Origin: Sinorhizobium garamanticum
Lineage (GTDB): Bacteria > Pseudomonadota > Alphaproteobacteria > Rhizobiales > Rhizobiaceae
Direction of reading: 5' to 3'
NCBI RefSeq assembly: GCF_029892065.1
Contig: NZ_CP120373.1
Coordinates: 1,116,001-1,180,000, forward strand
DNA length: 64,000 nt
Part shown: one piece after another, positions 46,844 to 56,479 of the stretch
Layout of the letters: every line of letters begins with the position of its first letter
Position numbering within the stretch: position 1 is the stretch's first letter
The notes under the pieces: generated by a model
The model's input: the letters and a program-made list of their open reading frames with translations, nothing else
Database searches by the model: none
Told to the model about the DNA's origin: nothing
Position numbers and translations under genes: made by a program

Positions 46844-47590
46844 TCAATTGAAGATGATTGTCGTGCCGCCGTCGCCCGTGTCCGTGCCGCGCCAGGAGTT
46901 GATCACTTGACCACGCTGCACGGCATCGATCGGCGACATCTGGCGCGGGCCAATGAGGTCCGTCGGGTGCGCGATCTGGGCGGCGAGATTGGACTGCGTG
47001 GCGCAACCGAAGTTGTAGTAGTTGCGGTTTTGGAGCGTATTGAGCGTCAGATCCTCCGGCCACTCCCCGCAGGGTGCGGTCTGCGCGGCAATCGCGACAT
47101 AGCTCAGGCGAATGGGCGCCGCGTCGCCGGTTGCACCCGCTTCATAGCCGGTTTCGATCACCCTCTTCGCCGGCACACCAACCGCCGCCAGCTGACGGCG
47201 GATATCCTTACGGACGATTTGGGCGGCATGGCTGTTGGCCGATCCGCGCGGCAGCATGATCTGGATGACGCCGCTCGACGCGTTGCGATACTCCGCGGCA
47301 AACCCACGGATGACGTCGCGCGTCCCTTGGGGCAACCGCGTGTCGCCGGATGCGACAGGAATGTCGATCGTCCGCTCGGCCTCGGCGATGACGATGGGGT
47401 GCCGTGTGCGGTAGTCATCGGGGATCGCGCCGGTCGCCAGCTTGTCCTTGGTGCCGCAGCTTGCAAGTAGCCCGGCAACGATGGCGAGCGCTACCACGCG
47501 ACCCGTCGAGCGGGCGGGAAGACGGCTTCGGTCGAGGAACATCCGGGTCTGCCTTTCAGGACTGTTCTGCGTTGTGTTTCGCTTGTTCAT
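46844..47590 (-). CDS. cpaD: pilus lipoprotein CpaD
   Basis: 248 residues with a lipoprotein signal ending LASCG (Cys near residue 45), then the CpaD domain: RHPIVIAEAERTIDIPV near residue 63, an OmpA-like segment (GSANSHAAQIVRKDIRRQLAAVGV), and the conserved NYYNFGCATQSNLAAQIAHP with a disulphide-capable Cys pair near residues 180-200. It assists secretin assembly in the outer membrane. It lies 8 bases after cpaC. Confidence 0.92.
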   Translation of the reverse strand: MNKRNTTQNSPERQTRMFLDRSRLPARSTGRVVALAIVAGLLASCGTKDKLATGAIPDDYRTRHPIVIAEAERTIDIPVASGDTRLPQGTRDVIRGFAAEYRNASSGVIQIMLPRGSANSHAAQIVRKDIRRQLAAVGVPAKRVIETGYEAGATGDAAPIRLSYVAIAAQTAPCGEWPEDLTLNTLQNRNYYNFGCATQSNLAAQIAHPTDLIGPRQMSPIDAVQRGQVINSWRGTDTGDGGTTIIFN

Positions 47591-47598
47591 GACCCGAC

Positions 47599-49140
47599 CT
47601 ATTTGTAGATGAAGCCGACGTTGCCGTGATAGCGACCGACAGGCGCCGGCGCCTCCGGGCGTCCGTAGATCCGGTTCACGCGGCCGAGAAAGAAGCTCTC
47701 GAGATCGTTGGCCGGATTGAAATTGTCGTCGGGACGCGAAATCGCGCTGCGGGCGACCGGCCGCACCAGGTAGGGCGTCGCGATGATGACGAGCTCCGTC
47801 TCGTTGCGTTGGAAATCCTTGCTGCGGAACAGCGTGCCGAGGATCGGGATCTTCGATGCAGCCGGCAGGCCCGACATCGCCTGGCGGATATTGTCTTGCA
47901 CGAGACCGGCGATGACGATCGATCCGCCCGAGGGCAGTTCGACGCTGGTCGAGGCTTCGCGCCGGCGAATGCCGAGGAAAGTATTGCCGGGGACACCGGG
48001 ATTGTTGCTACCCCAGTTGTTGCCGGTCACAACCGAACCCTCGTAGGTCGGCTCCGACACATCCGTCTCAACCTGAAGGCTAATACGACCCGGCCCAAGA
48101 ACCACGGGCTTGAAATTCAAACGAATGCCGTATTCGACGTCATTCACTTCGCGCTTAACTTCAACGCTGCCGTCCTTGCCAGCGACTTCCTGGACGCCGG
48201 CGAGGCGAAATTCTCCCCCGACATAAAATTTTGCTTCCTGACCGGAAATGGCCGTCAGGCTTGGTTCGGCGAGAGTTCTCATGACTCCAGCCTGTTCCAT
48301 CGCGTTGATATAGCTCGATATCGTGGTACCGCCGATAGACCCCTTGATGGCCGCATTGGCGAACACGCCAACTGCGTCACCTAGATTGGCAGGGTTGCGA
48401 AAACCAATGCCGCTTTCGCCATCCCCGACGCTGCCGTTGAAGCCAAGCTGCTTCAACACCTGCCTGCTGACCTCGGCCACGGTGACTTTCAGCGTTACTT
48501 GGTCGTCACCCTCGATCGTCAGCAGGTTGACGATCTGGGAGGTCTGGCGGTCTTCGGCGAAAATATCCGCATCGCCGTTGTTGCCCTGTGCGGTGATGTT
48601 GCGCGTCGTCGCCTCACCGCCTTTGAGGAAGGCCTGCGCCAATTCGACGGCTTTGGTGGAGTCGAGCGGGGTGCGGACCGTACCAGTCAGGACGACGTTG
48701 TCGGAGATGATTTCGACATTGATATCCGCATCCGGAATGAAGCGGCGGAGATTCGCCTCGAGGCCGGCGACATCGCGCTCGACCGCTATATCGAGACTGA
48801 TGATTTCCTCGCCGTTCGGCCCGAACACAAAAATGTTCGTCTGTCCGACGGCCTTGCCGAACAGATAGATGCGCCGGGAGGTGCGGGTGACGGCATCGGC
48901 GAGCGACGGATCGGCCACCAGGATATCATGAGCATCCGTCGGGAGATCGACGACGACGGCCTTGTTAAGGCCCAGACTGATTGTTTTTTTTACGCCCGGA
49001 CCGCTGTTTGCGATTCTCACGACCGACGATGCGGCCGCCTCCGCGGCAGGCGCCACCGGCAACGTCATGCCCGAGAAGGTCAGGCAGAACGACAGACCGG
49101 CTGCGATCGACGTCCGCAATATGTTTCCGTTCCGCTTCAC
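47599..49140 (-). CDS. cpaC: outer-membrane secretin CpaC/RcpA, GTG start
   Basis: 513 residues. A signal peptide (GLSFCLTFSGMTLPVAPAAEA) is followed by the pilus N-domain (GLNKAVVVDLPTDAHDILVADP near 60), a BON-like domain (VVLTGTVRTPLDSTKAVELAQ) and the secretin beta-barrel domain with the conserved EASTSVELPSGGSIVIAGL and GLPAASKIPILGTLFRS near residue 445. It forms the Flp pilus exit pore. The start is GTG at 49140 (VKRNGNILRTS) behind GGGGCGCAAG. The frame to 49242 would overlap cpaB. Confidence 0.93.
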   Translation of the reverse strand: MKRNGNILRTSIAAGLSFCLTFSGMTLPVAPAAEAAASSVVRIANSGPGVKKTISLGLNKAVVVDLPTDAHDILVADPSLADAVTRTSRRIYLFGKAVGQTNIFVFGPNGEEIISLDIAVERDVAGLEANLRRFIPDADINVEIISDNVVLTGTVRTPLDSTKAVELAQAFLKGGEATTRNITAQGNNGDADIFAEDRQTSQIVNLLTIEGDDQVTLKVTVAEVSRQVLKQLGFNGSVGDGESGIGFRNPANLGDAVGVFANAAIKGSIGGTTISSYINAMEQAGVMRTLAEPSLTAISGQEAKFYVGGEFRLAGVQEVAGKDGSVEVKREVNDVEYGIRLNFKPVVLGPGRISLQVETDVSEPTYEGSVVTGNNWGSNNPGVPGNTFLGIRRREASTSVELPSGGSIVIAGLVQDNIRQAMSGLPAASKIPILGTLFRSKDFQRNETELVIIATPYLVRPVARSAISRPDDNFNPANDLESFFLGRVNRIYGRPEAPAPVGRYHGNVGFIYK

Positions 49141-49159
49141 CTTGCGCCCCGTTCGATCT

Positions 49160-49972
49160 CTATTTCTGGTTCTGGACTGCGACACCGTCGCTCTTGACGA
49201 TGGAGCCCGATTTGATGAGCTGAATGCTCGGCTGGCCGTCACCGCTCAAAAGATAGTCGGCAGCGTTCGTATCGGCCTCCTGCGCATCGGCGACGCTGCG
49301 AAGCGCCAGCGAAATGCGCTCGGCCATCTGCTGTGCAACGGTCATGACCTTGGATTGATCGGGCGTCAGTTCCAGTGTCGCGGTCGTACCGACGACCGAT
49401 TTCGAACCGTCGTCCTTCTCTTCGACCTGCTGATCGATCGCCAGCACCCGGACGTTGCTGAGCACCGTCTCGGTCAGGTAGACGCCGTCGTTCTCGGACT
49501 TGCGCACCATGATGACGTCGACGCGGTCGTTCGGAAGGATGAAGCCGCCCGCGCCAGTCGCAACGGTGATTTCCGTCGCGACCGCCCGCTTGCCTGCAGG
49601 AAGAAGCGACGACATGATGCGGTTCGAAGGATCAGCGATCTTTTCCTGTCGTACCGGCTCGCCAGTAAAGATCGGCAGCCGCACGACGGCACCTGAAAGG
49701 TCGTCCACCGCGCCCGGACGGTTTTCCTCAGTAATCAGTCCTTCGACCATGCCGTCTTTCGGCCAGGCCATCCAATGGATCGAGTCTGCCCCAAGCCGCG
49801 AACCGACTGGCAGGCTCTTGCTGGCGACCAGCACATTGACCGTCGGCGCCTGCTCGATAACCGGTTCGGCGATTTGCGGTCCGGGGCCACGGGTCAGCTT
49901 CATCGCGAGCAGCCCGGCCATGGCAGCCGAGATCACGGCCACCGCCAGAATGATGATGCGCACCGGTTTCAT
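49160..49972 (-). CDS. cpaB: pilus assembly protein CpaB/RcpC
   Basis: 270 residues with an N-terminal signal-anchor (IIILAVAVISAAMAGLLAMKL) and an SAF-like beta-clip domain (NVLVASKSLPVGSRLGADSIHW near residue 46). The FILPNDRVDVIMVRK strand near 140 is diagnostic of CpaB. It is a periplasmic partner of the CpaC secretin. The start MKPVRIIILA at 49972 follows GGGGACGATC. Confidence 0.92.
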   Translation of the reverse strand: MKPVRIIILAVAVISAAMAGLLAMKLTRGPGPQIAEPVIEQAPTVNVLVASKSLPVGSRLGADSIHWMAWPKDGMVEGLITEENRPGAVDDLSGAVVRLPIFTGEPVRQEKIADPSNRIMSSLLPAGKRAVATEITVATGAGGFILPNDRVDVIMVRKSENDGVYLTETVLSNVRVLAIDQQVEEKDDGSKSVVGTTATLELTPDQSKVMTVAQQMAERISLALRSVADAQEADTNAADYLLSGDGQPSIQLIKSGSIVKSDGVAVQNQK

Positions 49973-50106
49973 GATCGTCCCCAAGCCCCAAGAATGCCCC
50001 TTGGCCAGATTGATCAGGAATTGGTGTAATTATGGTTAACGAGCGGGATACGGACGTGGTTAACGAATGCTTGCGCGGATCGATCGCGCGAACGGCAGAC
50101 GGGCTT

Positions 50107-50619
50107 TTACGAAAGCCGCGCGAACGCGGCCTGCATCAGCGGCGATGAGGGATAGGCTGCAAAGGCGCCAAGCGCGATGGCTATGCCGTACGGGATCTTC
50201 TTGGCAGTCAGAAGCAGGGCCGGCACCGGGATGCCGGTGGCGAGGATCGTGTTCTCCTGCTTTCTGAGGAGCAGAACGGCGAGTGTCAGCATGCCACCAA
50301 AAATGGACACGTAAAGAAGGAACTCCACGAGCGACAGGTTGAGGCCGAACCAGATGGCGCTCGCGGTCAAAAGCTTGGCATCGCCACCGCCCATAACCTT
50401 AAGAGCAAAAAGGCAAAAACATACGGCGAAAACCAAAGTCGCCGCCATGATGTGAATTCCCATCTGTCCAACACCGAGCCCGGCGAGCGGCGCAACGACA
50501 ACGAAAGCGCAAAGCAAAATACCGGACACCCGGTTCGGAATCGTCATTGTGAAGAGATCGGTGAAAGCCGCAAAGGTGAGACAAAACGGAAAAATGACCA
50601 AAATGCATGCGACTATCAT
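50107..50619 (-). CDS. cpaA: prepilin peptidase CpaA (A24 family)
   Basis: A 170-residue minimal prepilin peptidase with six membrane segments. The two catalytic aspartates lie in FTDLFTMTIPNR near residue 22 and in the GxGD motif, here GGGDAKLL, near residue 79. It processes the Flp prepilins encoded just upstream and probably the TadE/F pseudopilins. It lacks the N-terminal methylase domain of larger PilD enzymes, as expected for Flp systems. Confidence 0.93.
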   Translation of the reverse strand: MIVACILVIFPFCLTFAAFTDLFTMTIPNRVSGILLCAFVVVAPLAGLGVGQMGIHIMAATLVFAVCFCLFALKVMGGGDAKLLTASAIWFGLNLSLVEFLLYVSIFGGMLTLAVLLLRKQENTILATGIPVPALLLTAKKIPYGIAIALGAFAAYPSSPLMQAAFARLS

Positions 50620-50716
50620 GACGTCATCTCCATCGGAACGAACGCATGCTGCTGTTCATTCCCTCTAAAATTCGTCACCGTCGGTCGGCGCAGCCTCAAT
50701 ACGGCTTCCATTAACA

Positions 50717-50746
50717 GGAGAGCCGCTCCAGAAGAAGCGACTCTCC
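50717..50746. terminator. stem-loop downstream of the distal pilin gene
   Basis: GGAGAG-C-CGCT pairs with AGCG-A-CTCTCC around an 8-base loop, starting 29 bases after the pilin stop. No T-run follows. It may stabilise the abundant pilin mRNA and attenuate read-through into cpaA. Confidence 0.5.
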
Positions 50747-50774
50747 GCACTCATAGCTTAATGGTTGCCGTTGC

Positions 50775-50957
50775 TTAGAACGCGGTTTCGGCGGTGGTCA
50801 TCTTGCCACCGAGATCGACAAAGAGCGTGTTCAGCTGTCCGCCGAGCGTAGTTGCGCCGGCGACCAGAGCAACAGAGATGAGAGCTGCGATCAGGCCGTA
50901 TTCGATTGCCGTCGCACCGGATTCGTCCTTCAGCAGGCGAGCGAAAATCGTCTTCAT
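50775..50957 (-). CDS. pilA: Flp/Fap-type pilin, copy 1
   Basis: A 60-residue major pilin. A short basic leader MKTIFARLLKDESG is cleaved after Gly14, followed by the Flp motif ATAIEYGLIAALISVAL, with Glu at +5, Tyr at +6 and one long hydrophobic helix. The C-terminus is LFVDLGGKMTTAETAF. AGGAGAATCACC precedes the ATG, indicating strong translation. It differs from copy 2 at only 8 residues, a recent tandem duplication. Confidence 0.96.
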   Translation of the reverse strand: MKTIFARLLKDESGATAIEYGLIAALISVALVAGATTLGGQLNTLFVDLGGKMTTAETAF

Positions 50958-51085
50958 GGTGATTCTCCTACTTCACTTGTTGTTCAGTACTTCCACCAAA
51001 CACCCTTGCCGCAGGTCGGATGACACGAAGCCATTCCAGTTAAAGCGGCCATTCGCATTCGTAGCTGACTGATTATTGCCGCAGC

Positions 51086-51268
51086 TTAGAACGCCTTTTC
51101 AGCGGTGGTCATCTTGCCGCCCAAATCGACAAAGAGCGTGTTCAGCGTTCCGCCAAGCGACGTCGCACCGGTGATCAGAGCGACGGAGATCAGAGCCGCG
51201 ATCAGGCCGTATTCGATTGCCGTCGCGCCCGACTCGTCCTTCATCAGGCGAGCGAAAATGGTCTTCAT
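51086..51268 (-). CDS. Flp/Fap-type pilin, copy 2
   Basis: A 60-residue paralogue of copy 1 (leader MKTIFARLMKDESG, same ATAIEYG motif and C-terminus ending TTAEKAF). It is promoter-proximal in the minus-strand pilus operon, with AGGAGAAATCACC before the ATG. Differences cluster in the middle (ITGATSLGGTLN versus VAGATTLGGQLN), which would face the filament surface. Confidence 0.96.
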   Translation of the reverse strand: MKTIFARLMKDESGATAIEYGLIAALISVALITGATSLGGTLNTLFVDLGGKMTTAEKAF

Positions 51269-51380
51269 GGTGATTTCTCCTACTTCACGTGGTTTGTTGT
51301 CAGCACTTCCGCCAACTGTTGCCGTTGATCGGATGTGAGGACGCTACAGGGAGCGAATTGCCATCGGCTTAAGGAAACCG

Positions 51381-51396
51381 GTTACCGTGAAGTTAA
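51381..51396. promoter_or_regulatory. CtrA-like box in the pilin promoter region
   Basis: GTTAC-CGTGAAG-TTAA reads on the minus strand as TTAA-N7-GTAAC, one base off the alphaproteobacterial CtrA consensus TTAA-N7-TTAAC. It lies 113 bases before the first pilin. In Caulobacter, pilA is CtrA-activated. The 252-base divergent region (51269-51520) shows no other clear element. Confidence 0.4.
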
Positions 51397-51520
51397 GCGA
51401 CGATCCCGCTTTCTTGGGTAAATGTTCGAGAAAGGGATGCCTTAAATCACCGCGCATCCACGTAACGTTTCATTCACCAAAAGACGCGAAGATGCGCCAG
51501 ATATCTCATTAGGAAACACC

Positions 51521-51934
51521 ATGGACACGTTCCTCCCGCACAAGTGGATCGTCACGCTCACATTCGCCAGCGCTGCGCTCGCGCCGGTTGCCACGCATGC
51601 TGAGGAACAGATGATGCGCGTTTACATGGATCACGCGCGCGTACTGAAGCTCGACCGGCCGGTGAGCAAGGTGATCATCGGCAATTCTGAAGTCGCCGAT
51701 GCGACGGTGGCGGACTCGAAGACGATCGTGCTGACGGGGCGCAACTTCGGCACGACCAATCTGGTGATCCTTGACCAGGACGGGAACGCCATTGTCGACG
51801 AACGCATTCTGGTATCGATCGACGAAGGCAATACCGTACGGGTTTACAAACAAACTTCGCGTACGGTCCTTTCCTGCACGCCCAATTGCGAGCGTCATGC
51901 CGAACGCCAGGTATCGGCTGCAAGCGCAAACTAG
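51521..51934 (+). CDS. stand-alone CpaC N-terminal-domain exported protein
   Basis: 137 residues. A signal peptide ends near THA (residue 27). The mature part is the pilus/secretin N-domain seen at the start of CpaC (RVYMDHARVLKLDRPVSKVIIGNSEVADAT, broken near 31-60, then LTGRNFGTTNLVILDQDGN), without any secretin barrel. The tail has a Cys pair (SCTPNCERH). It is divergent from the pilins, at the head of the plus-strand pilus genes. It may modulate secretin assembly; this is inferred. Confidence 0.85.
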   Translation: MDTFLPHKWIVTLTFASAALAPVATHAEEQMMRVYMDHARVLKLDRPVSKVIIGNSEVADATVADSKTIVLTGRNFGTTNLVILDQDGNAIVDERILVSIDEGNTVRVYKQTSRTVLSCTPNCERHAERQVSAASAN

Positions 51935-52028
51935 CGCGATTGAAAAATTCAAGATCGCTAAAATTCTTCCGATCGTTGCAAACGAAATTTCAACGATCCC
52001 GCTTTATTTTTCGCCGATCGGACGTTGC

Positions 52029-52673
52029 ATGACGGAACGGCGCTATATGACGACTGAGCGAAAGACATCATTCTGGAAGAGCCGCGCACTTCGCGGCCCG
52101 TTTCGCCGCCTTCTTGGTGACAGGAAGGGCGCGACGGCGATCGAATTCGCACTCCTGGCTCTCCCTTTCTTCGTCATCGTCTTCGCATCGATCGAAACTT
52201 TCGTTGCCTTTGCCGGCGAGCAACTGCTCGCCAACGCGACGGACACGCTGGCGCGAAAAATCCGCACCGGTGAAATTACCTTCGACGACAGCAGCAAGCC
52301 CGGTTTCATGACCGAAACGCAATTCCGCCAGGCTTTTTGCGACGAAATCGCCATCCTCATGCCCTGCTCGGCGACCGAGGCGGCGGAGCGCGACAAGCTC
52401 TATCTGGATGTCCGCAACATCACCGACCTCACTCAATTTCCGCCCGCGGTTCCGAGGGTCGGTTCTTCCTCATCCTCCGATCTCGACACCAGCGGGTTCA
52501 AGTTCGCGCCGGGAGGTGCCGGTGCCTTCACGATGGTACGCGCCTACTACCGATGGGAGGTGATCACCGATCTCGTCCGGCCCTATGTCACGGACCTGCG
52601 CCCCGCCGGAAGCAGCATGCCGCGGGATTTCCTGATGGTCGCAACCGCCACTTTCCGCAACGAAGATTACTGA
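52029..52673 (+). CDS. TadE-like pseudopilin
   Basis: 214 residues. A basic leader ends LLGDRKG, followed by the Flp-pilin-like motif ATAIEFALLALPFFVIVFA near residue 35, with Glu at +5 and Phe for Tyr, the TadE signature. A soluble domain of about 150 residues follows with a Cys pair (FCDEIAILMPC). It is processed by CpaA in the family and acts as a minor pilin. A second Met at 52047 may be the true start. Confidence 0.85.
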   Translation: MTERRYMTTERKTSFWKSRALRGPFRRLLGDRKGATAIEFALLALPFFVIVFASIETFVAFAGEQLLANATDTLARKIRTGEITFDDSSKPGFMTETQFRQAFCDEIAILMPCSATEAAERDKLYLDVRNITDLTQFPPAVPRVGSSSSSDLDTSGFKFAPGGAGAFTMVRAYYRWEVITDLVRPYVTDLRPAGSSMPRDFLMVATATFRNEDY

Positions 52674-52680
52674 GGACGCC

Positions 52681-53268
52681 ATGAGACGCTTGCGTGGATT
52701 TTCGGTTGCTCGGCGCTCCTTGGTATCATTGTCAGCGCTCATTCGGGACCGGCGCGGCGTCGGCGGCGTGGAATTTGCCATCATCGCGCCATTGCTGATC
52801 ATGCTCTATATCGGATCCTTCGAGATCTCGCTCGGTTTCACCGTGGCCCGCAAGGTCGCGCGTGCATCGAGCGCCGTCGCTGACATCGTCTCCCAACAGA
52901 CCGACGTCAACAAAGCCCTGCTGGACAACATGAAGCATGTCGCCCTGAGCATCATGGCGCCCTACGACGGTTCGGGCTATACGCTGAAGATCACCGGCAT
53001 ACAGGTCACCGGCACGACCAGCGGGAAAGTCGTATGGTCGCGCGATCAGAACGGCGCGACGCCCTATGCGGTCGACTCGACCGCCACCGTCCCTGCCGAA
53101 CTCGACGCCGTGAACGCCTTCGTCATACGCACGGAACTGGTCGTGCCACACGACCTCCTGTTCTTCGCCCCGGGGCTCGAGAGCAGCACGTTGAAGACGA
53201 TCGATCTCTCAAAAACGTCCTATTATCGCCAGCGCTTTGGCGACACCATCAAATGCACGGACTGCTGA
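52681..53268 (+). CDS. TadE/TadF-like pseudopilin
   Basis: 195 residues, 7 bases after the previous gene. The leader ends LIRDRRG, followed by the pseudopilin motif VGGVEFAIIAPLLIMLYIGS, with Glu at +5. A periplasmic domain ends in FGDTIKCTDC. Together with the preceding gene it forms a TadE/TadF pair of minor pilins. It closes the plus-strand arm of the pilus locus. Confidence 0.85.
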   Translation: MRRLRGFSVARRSLVSLSALIRDRRGVGGVEFAIIAPLLIMLYIGSFEISLGFTVARKVARASSAVADIVSQQTDVNKALLDNMKHVALSIMAPYDGSGYTLKITGIQVTGTTSGKVVWSRDQNGATPYAVDSTATVPAELDAVNAFVIRTELVVPHDLLFFAPGLESSTLKTIDLSKTSYYRQRFGDTIKCTDC

Positions 53269-53402
53269 CGGCCGCTTGACGGCGTCAATTGCAATGCGCG
53301 CCTCGCCGCGCTATTCCTCCCGGATTGCGCGGGTGAGACCCGCGCAGCAAGCAGCACCGGATCGCGGCTCCTCATGACGCGCTCCGGATAACCGGGTGTT
53401 TC

Positions 53403-54626
53403 ATGGCGCGTGCATTCCTTTTCGTACTCGATTCCTTCGGCATCGGCGGCGCGCCGGATGCGGAGGCCTTTGGCGACCTTGGAGCTGATACGCTCGGCCA
53501 TATCGCCGAGTTCTGCGCGGCCGGCGCCGGTGATCGCGCGGGCCTGCGCGAAGGGCCGCTGCAACTGCCGAATATGTCCGCGCTCGGGCTGATGCATGCC
53601 GCGAAGCTCGCAACCGGGCGCCTGCCCGCCGGCATGCCGCTGCCGGAGCGGGTCTACGGCGTCTATGGCGCCGCCAGCGAAACCTCGCGCGGCAAGGACA
53701 CACCATCCGGCCATTGGGAAATCGCCGGCACGCCGGTGATGTTCGACTGGGGCTACTTCCCCTCGGAGGGAGACGCCTTTCCCGCCGAGCTCGTCGAGGC
53801 GATCTGCCGCGAGGGCGATATTCCCGGCATCCTCGGCAACTGCCATGCCTCCGGTACCGAAATCATCGCCCGGTTCGGCGAGGAGCATGTGCAGAGCGGA
53901 AAACCGATCTGCTACACGTCGTCCGATTCCGTCTTCCAGATCGCCGCGCATGAGCACAGCTTCGGGCTCGATCGGTTGCTTGAACTCTGTCAGGTGGTCC
54001 GCCGGCTCGTCGACGACTACAATATCGGCCGCGTCATCGCCCGTCCCTTCCTCGGCGACAATGCGCAAAATTTCACTCGCACCGGCAACCGTCGCGACTA
54101 TTCGGTGCTGCTGCCGCCGGAGCCGACCGTTCTCGACCGGCTGAAAGAGGCCGGACGCAAGGTGCATGCCGTCGGCAAGATCGGCGATATCTTCGCGCAT
54201 CAGGGCGTGACGAAGCTCACCAAGGCCAATGGCAACATGGCGCTTTTCGATGCGAGCCTCGCGGCGATCGAAGAGGCCGAGGAAGGCGATCTCGTTTTCA
54301 CCAACTTCGTCGATTTCGACATGCTCTATGGTCATCGCCGTGATGTGCCGGGTTACGCCGCCGCGCTCGAAGCCTTCGATCAGCGCCTGCCGGACCTCGA
54401 CCGTCGCCTCAAACCCGGCGATATCGTCATCCTGACGGCCGATCACGGTTGCGACCCGACCTGGCGGGGAACCGACCACACGCGCGAACGCGTGCCTGTG
54501 CTGATGTTCGGCCCCTCTTTGCGCAGCCGCTCCTTCGGCGTCGCAAACACATTCGCGCATATCGGCGAGACCGTCGCCAGACACCTTGGCATCGCACCGG
54601 GCCCGCATGGGAGAAGCCTCATTTGA
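53403..54626 (+). CDS. deoB: phosphopentomutase
   Basis: Converts (deoxy)ribose-1-phosphate to the 5-phosphate, draining nucleoside phosphorolysis into central metabolism. 407 residues of the alkaline phosphatase superfamily, with [19 protein letters not shown] at the N-terminus, [10 protein letters not shown] near residue 100 and the metal-binding [18 protein letters not shown] near 345. It is the first of three salvage genes on the plus strand. Its TGA overlaps the next gene's TTG. Confidence 0.95.
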   Translation: MARAFLFVLDSFGIGGAPDAEAFGDLGADTLGHIAEFCAAGAGDRAGLREGPLQLPNMSALGLMHAAKLATGRLPAGMPLPERVYGVYGAASETSRGKDTPSGHWEIAGTPVMFDWGYFPSEGDAFPAELVEAICREGDIPGILGNCHASGTEIIARFGEEHVQSGKPICYTSSDSVFQIAAHEHSFGLDRLLELCQVVRRLVDDYNIGRVIARPFLGDNAQNFTRTGNRRDYSVLLPPEPTVLDRLKEAGRKVHAVGKIGDIFAHQGVTKLTKANGNMALFDASLAAIEEAEEGDLVFTNFVDFDMLYGHRRDVPGYAAALEAFDQRLPDLDRRLKPGDIVILTADHGCDPTWRGTDHTRERVPVLMFGPSLRSRSFGVANTFAHIGETVARHLGIAPGPHGRSLI

Positions 54627-55591
54627 CCTTTCATCTGAAGAAAGCCGAGCTGCATTGCCATATCGAGGGCGCAACGCCGCCGGAACTTGCGTTGAGGCAG
54701 GCCAGAAAATACGGGGTCGATACCAGTGCGATCATCCGCGACAAAGCCTATGTCTGGGACGATTTCACCAGTTTCGTCAGGTGCTACGACAGCGTCGCAT
54801 CGCTGTTCCGGACTGAAGGCGACTACGCGCTTCTGGCCGAGGCTTACCTTACCGAGCTCGCCGAAGCAGGCACGATTTACAGCGAGATCATTGTTTCGCC
54901 GGACCATGGCAACACGGTCGGCCTCGGCGCTGACGCCTACATTGAAGGTCTTGCCGCCGGCATGGATGCGGCGAAGGCGAAGACCGGGATAGAATCGCGC
55001 ATGCTGATCACCGGCATCCGCCACCTCGGGCCGGAGGCAGTCATCAGGACCGCAGAATATGCGGCCAGGCTGCGGCATCCGCTCGTTACCGGCTTCAATC
55101 TGGCGGGCGAGGAAAGGATGCACAGCGTTGCCGAATTTGCTCGCGCCTTCGATATCGTCCGCGACGCGGACCTCGGGCTGACGATTCACGCCGGCGAACT
55201 TTCCGGCGCTTTCAGCGTGCGCGACGCATTGGATCACGTGCGGCCAACTCGGATCAGCCACGGTGTGCGGGCGATCGAGGACGAGGACCTTGTAAAGCGG
55301 CTGGCGGACGAAGGCGTCGTTCTTGAAGTCTGCCCCGGCTCCAACATTTCGCTCAAGGTCTTCCCGGACTTCGCATCGCATCCGCTCAAGGCGCTGTACA
55401 CGGCTGGTGTCCGCGTCACGCTCAACTCCGACGATCCGCCGTTCTTCCACACGTCGCTGGCGCAGGAATACGACATCGCATCGACGGTCATGGGTTTCGA
55501 GGACAGCGAGATAAACGGGATGACGAGAACGGCGATCGAGGCCGCCTTCGTCGACGAGCCGACAAGGCAGATGCTGTTGGCCGCTCTCTGA
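54623..55591 (+). CDS. add: adenosine deaminase, TTG start
   Basis: Hydrolyses adenosine to inosine. 322 residues of the TIM-barrel deaminase family, with zinc ligands in AELHCHIEG near residue 10, HAGE near 190 (catalytic Glu), the SHG motif near 212 and NSDDPP near 270. No ATG is available; the TTG at 54623 overlaps the deoB stop (TTGA) and has GGGAGA 9 bases upstream, so translation is probably coupled. The frame continues upstream as a shadow of deoB. Confidence 0.9.
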   Translation: MTFHLKKAELHCHIEGATPPELALRQARKYGVDTSAIIRDKAYVWDDFTSFVRCYDSVASLFRTEGDYALLAEAYLTELAEAGTIYSEIIVSPDHGNTVGLGADAYIEGLAAGMDAAKAKTGIESRMLITGIRHLGPEAVIRTAEYAARLRHPLVTGFNLAGEERMHSVAEFARAFDIVRDADLGLTIHAGELSGAFSVRDALDHVRPTRISHGVRAIEDEDLVKRLADEGVVLEVCPGSNISLKVFPDFASHPLKALYTAGVRVTLNSDDPPFFHTSLAQEYDIASTVMGFEDSEINGMTRTAIEAAFVDEPTRQMLLAAL

Positions 55592-55694
55592 GCGTTCCGA
55601 TCGGGGAAGACCGGAAAGAGCACTGCAATACCCTTGCAGCTTCGGCTCTTTCCATGGAAAAAGAGGCAGATACGCAAATTTCGAGGGAAGAGCC

Positions 55695-56324
55695 ATGAAC
55701 GGCGTCACAGTGATCGATCATCCGCTTGTGCAGCACAAGCTGACCATCATGCGCAAGAAGGAAACGTCGACGGCAGGCTTTCGCAGGCTGCTTAAGGAAA
55801 TCTCGACGCTGCTTTGCTACGAGGTGACGCGCGACCTCGAACTCACCATGGAGCGCATCGAGACGCCGATGATGGAGACCGACGCGCCCATTCTCGAGGG
55901 CAAGAAGCTCGTCTTCGCCTCGATCCTGCGCGCCGGCAACGGCCTGCTCGAAGGCATGCTGGAACTCGTGCCTTCGGCGCGCGTCTCGCATATCGGCGTC
56001 TATCGCGACCATGAGACGCTGCAGCCGGTGGAGTATTATTTCAAGGCGCCAGAAAGCCTCTCGGAGCGTCTCGTCATCGTTGTCGACCCGATGCTCGCCA
56101 CCGGCAATTCCTCGATCGCCGCCATCGACAAGCTGAAGGAGCGCGGTGCGAAGAATATCCGCTTTCTCTGCCTGCTCGCGGCGCCGGAAGGCATCCGCAA
56201 CTTTCAGTCCGCCCATCCGGATGTCGCCATCTTTACGGCCGCGATCGACAGCCACCTCAACGAAAAGGGCTACATCATGCCCGGTCTGGGTGATGCGGGT
56301 GACCGCATGTATGGGACCAAATAG
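55695..56324 (+). CDS. upp: uracil phosphoribosyltransferase
   Basis: Salvages uracil to UMP with PRPP. 209 residues, with the N-terminal [21 protein letters not shown], the PRPP loop [12 protein letters not shown] near residue 130 and the uracil-binding C-terminus [28 protein letters not shown] precedes the ATG. It is followed by a strong terminator. Confidence 0.97.
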   Translation: MNGVTVIDHPLVQHKLTIMRKKETSTAGFRRLLKEISTLLCYEVTRDLELTMERIETPMMETDAPILEGKKLVFASILRAGNGLLEGMLELVPSARVSHIGVYRDHETLQPVEYYFKAPESLSERLVIVVDPMLATGNSSIAAIDKLKERGAKNIRFLCLLAAPEGIRNFQSAHPDVAIFTAAIDSHLNEKGYIMPGLGDAGDRMYGTK

Positions 56325-56361
56325 TTTCCCTTTCTTAACCACAGGATCGGGCATCTACACG

Positions 56362-56388
56362 GCCGCCGGATTTTCCGGCGGCTTTTTT
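56362..56388 (+). terminator. Rho-independent terminator after upp
   Basis: GCCGCCGGA (56362-56370), loop TTT, TCCGGCGGC (56374-56382), then T6. Confidence 0.95.
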
Positions 56389-56479
56389 GCATCCCGTTAG
56401 CCATCATCTGTTCAGATGGTGGAGCGCGTGTGGTCACCTTCGACGCAGACTACACAATCGACGGCCGGAGGCCTGAGCA

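Noticed and set aside
53223..54674. 483-residue minus-strand frame opposite deoB
   Set aside because: No motifs; deoB on the other strand has full-length family signatures.
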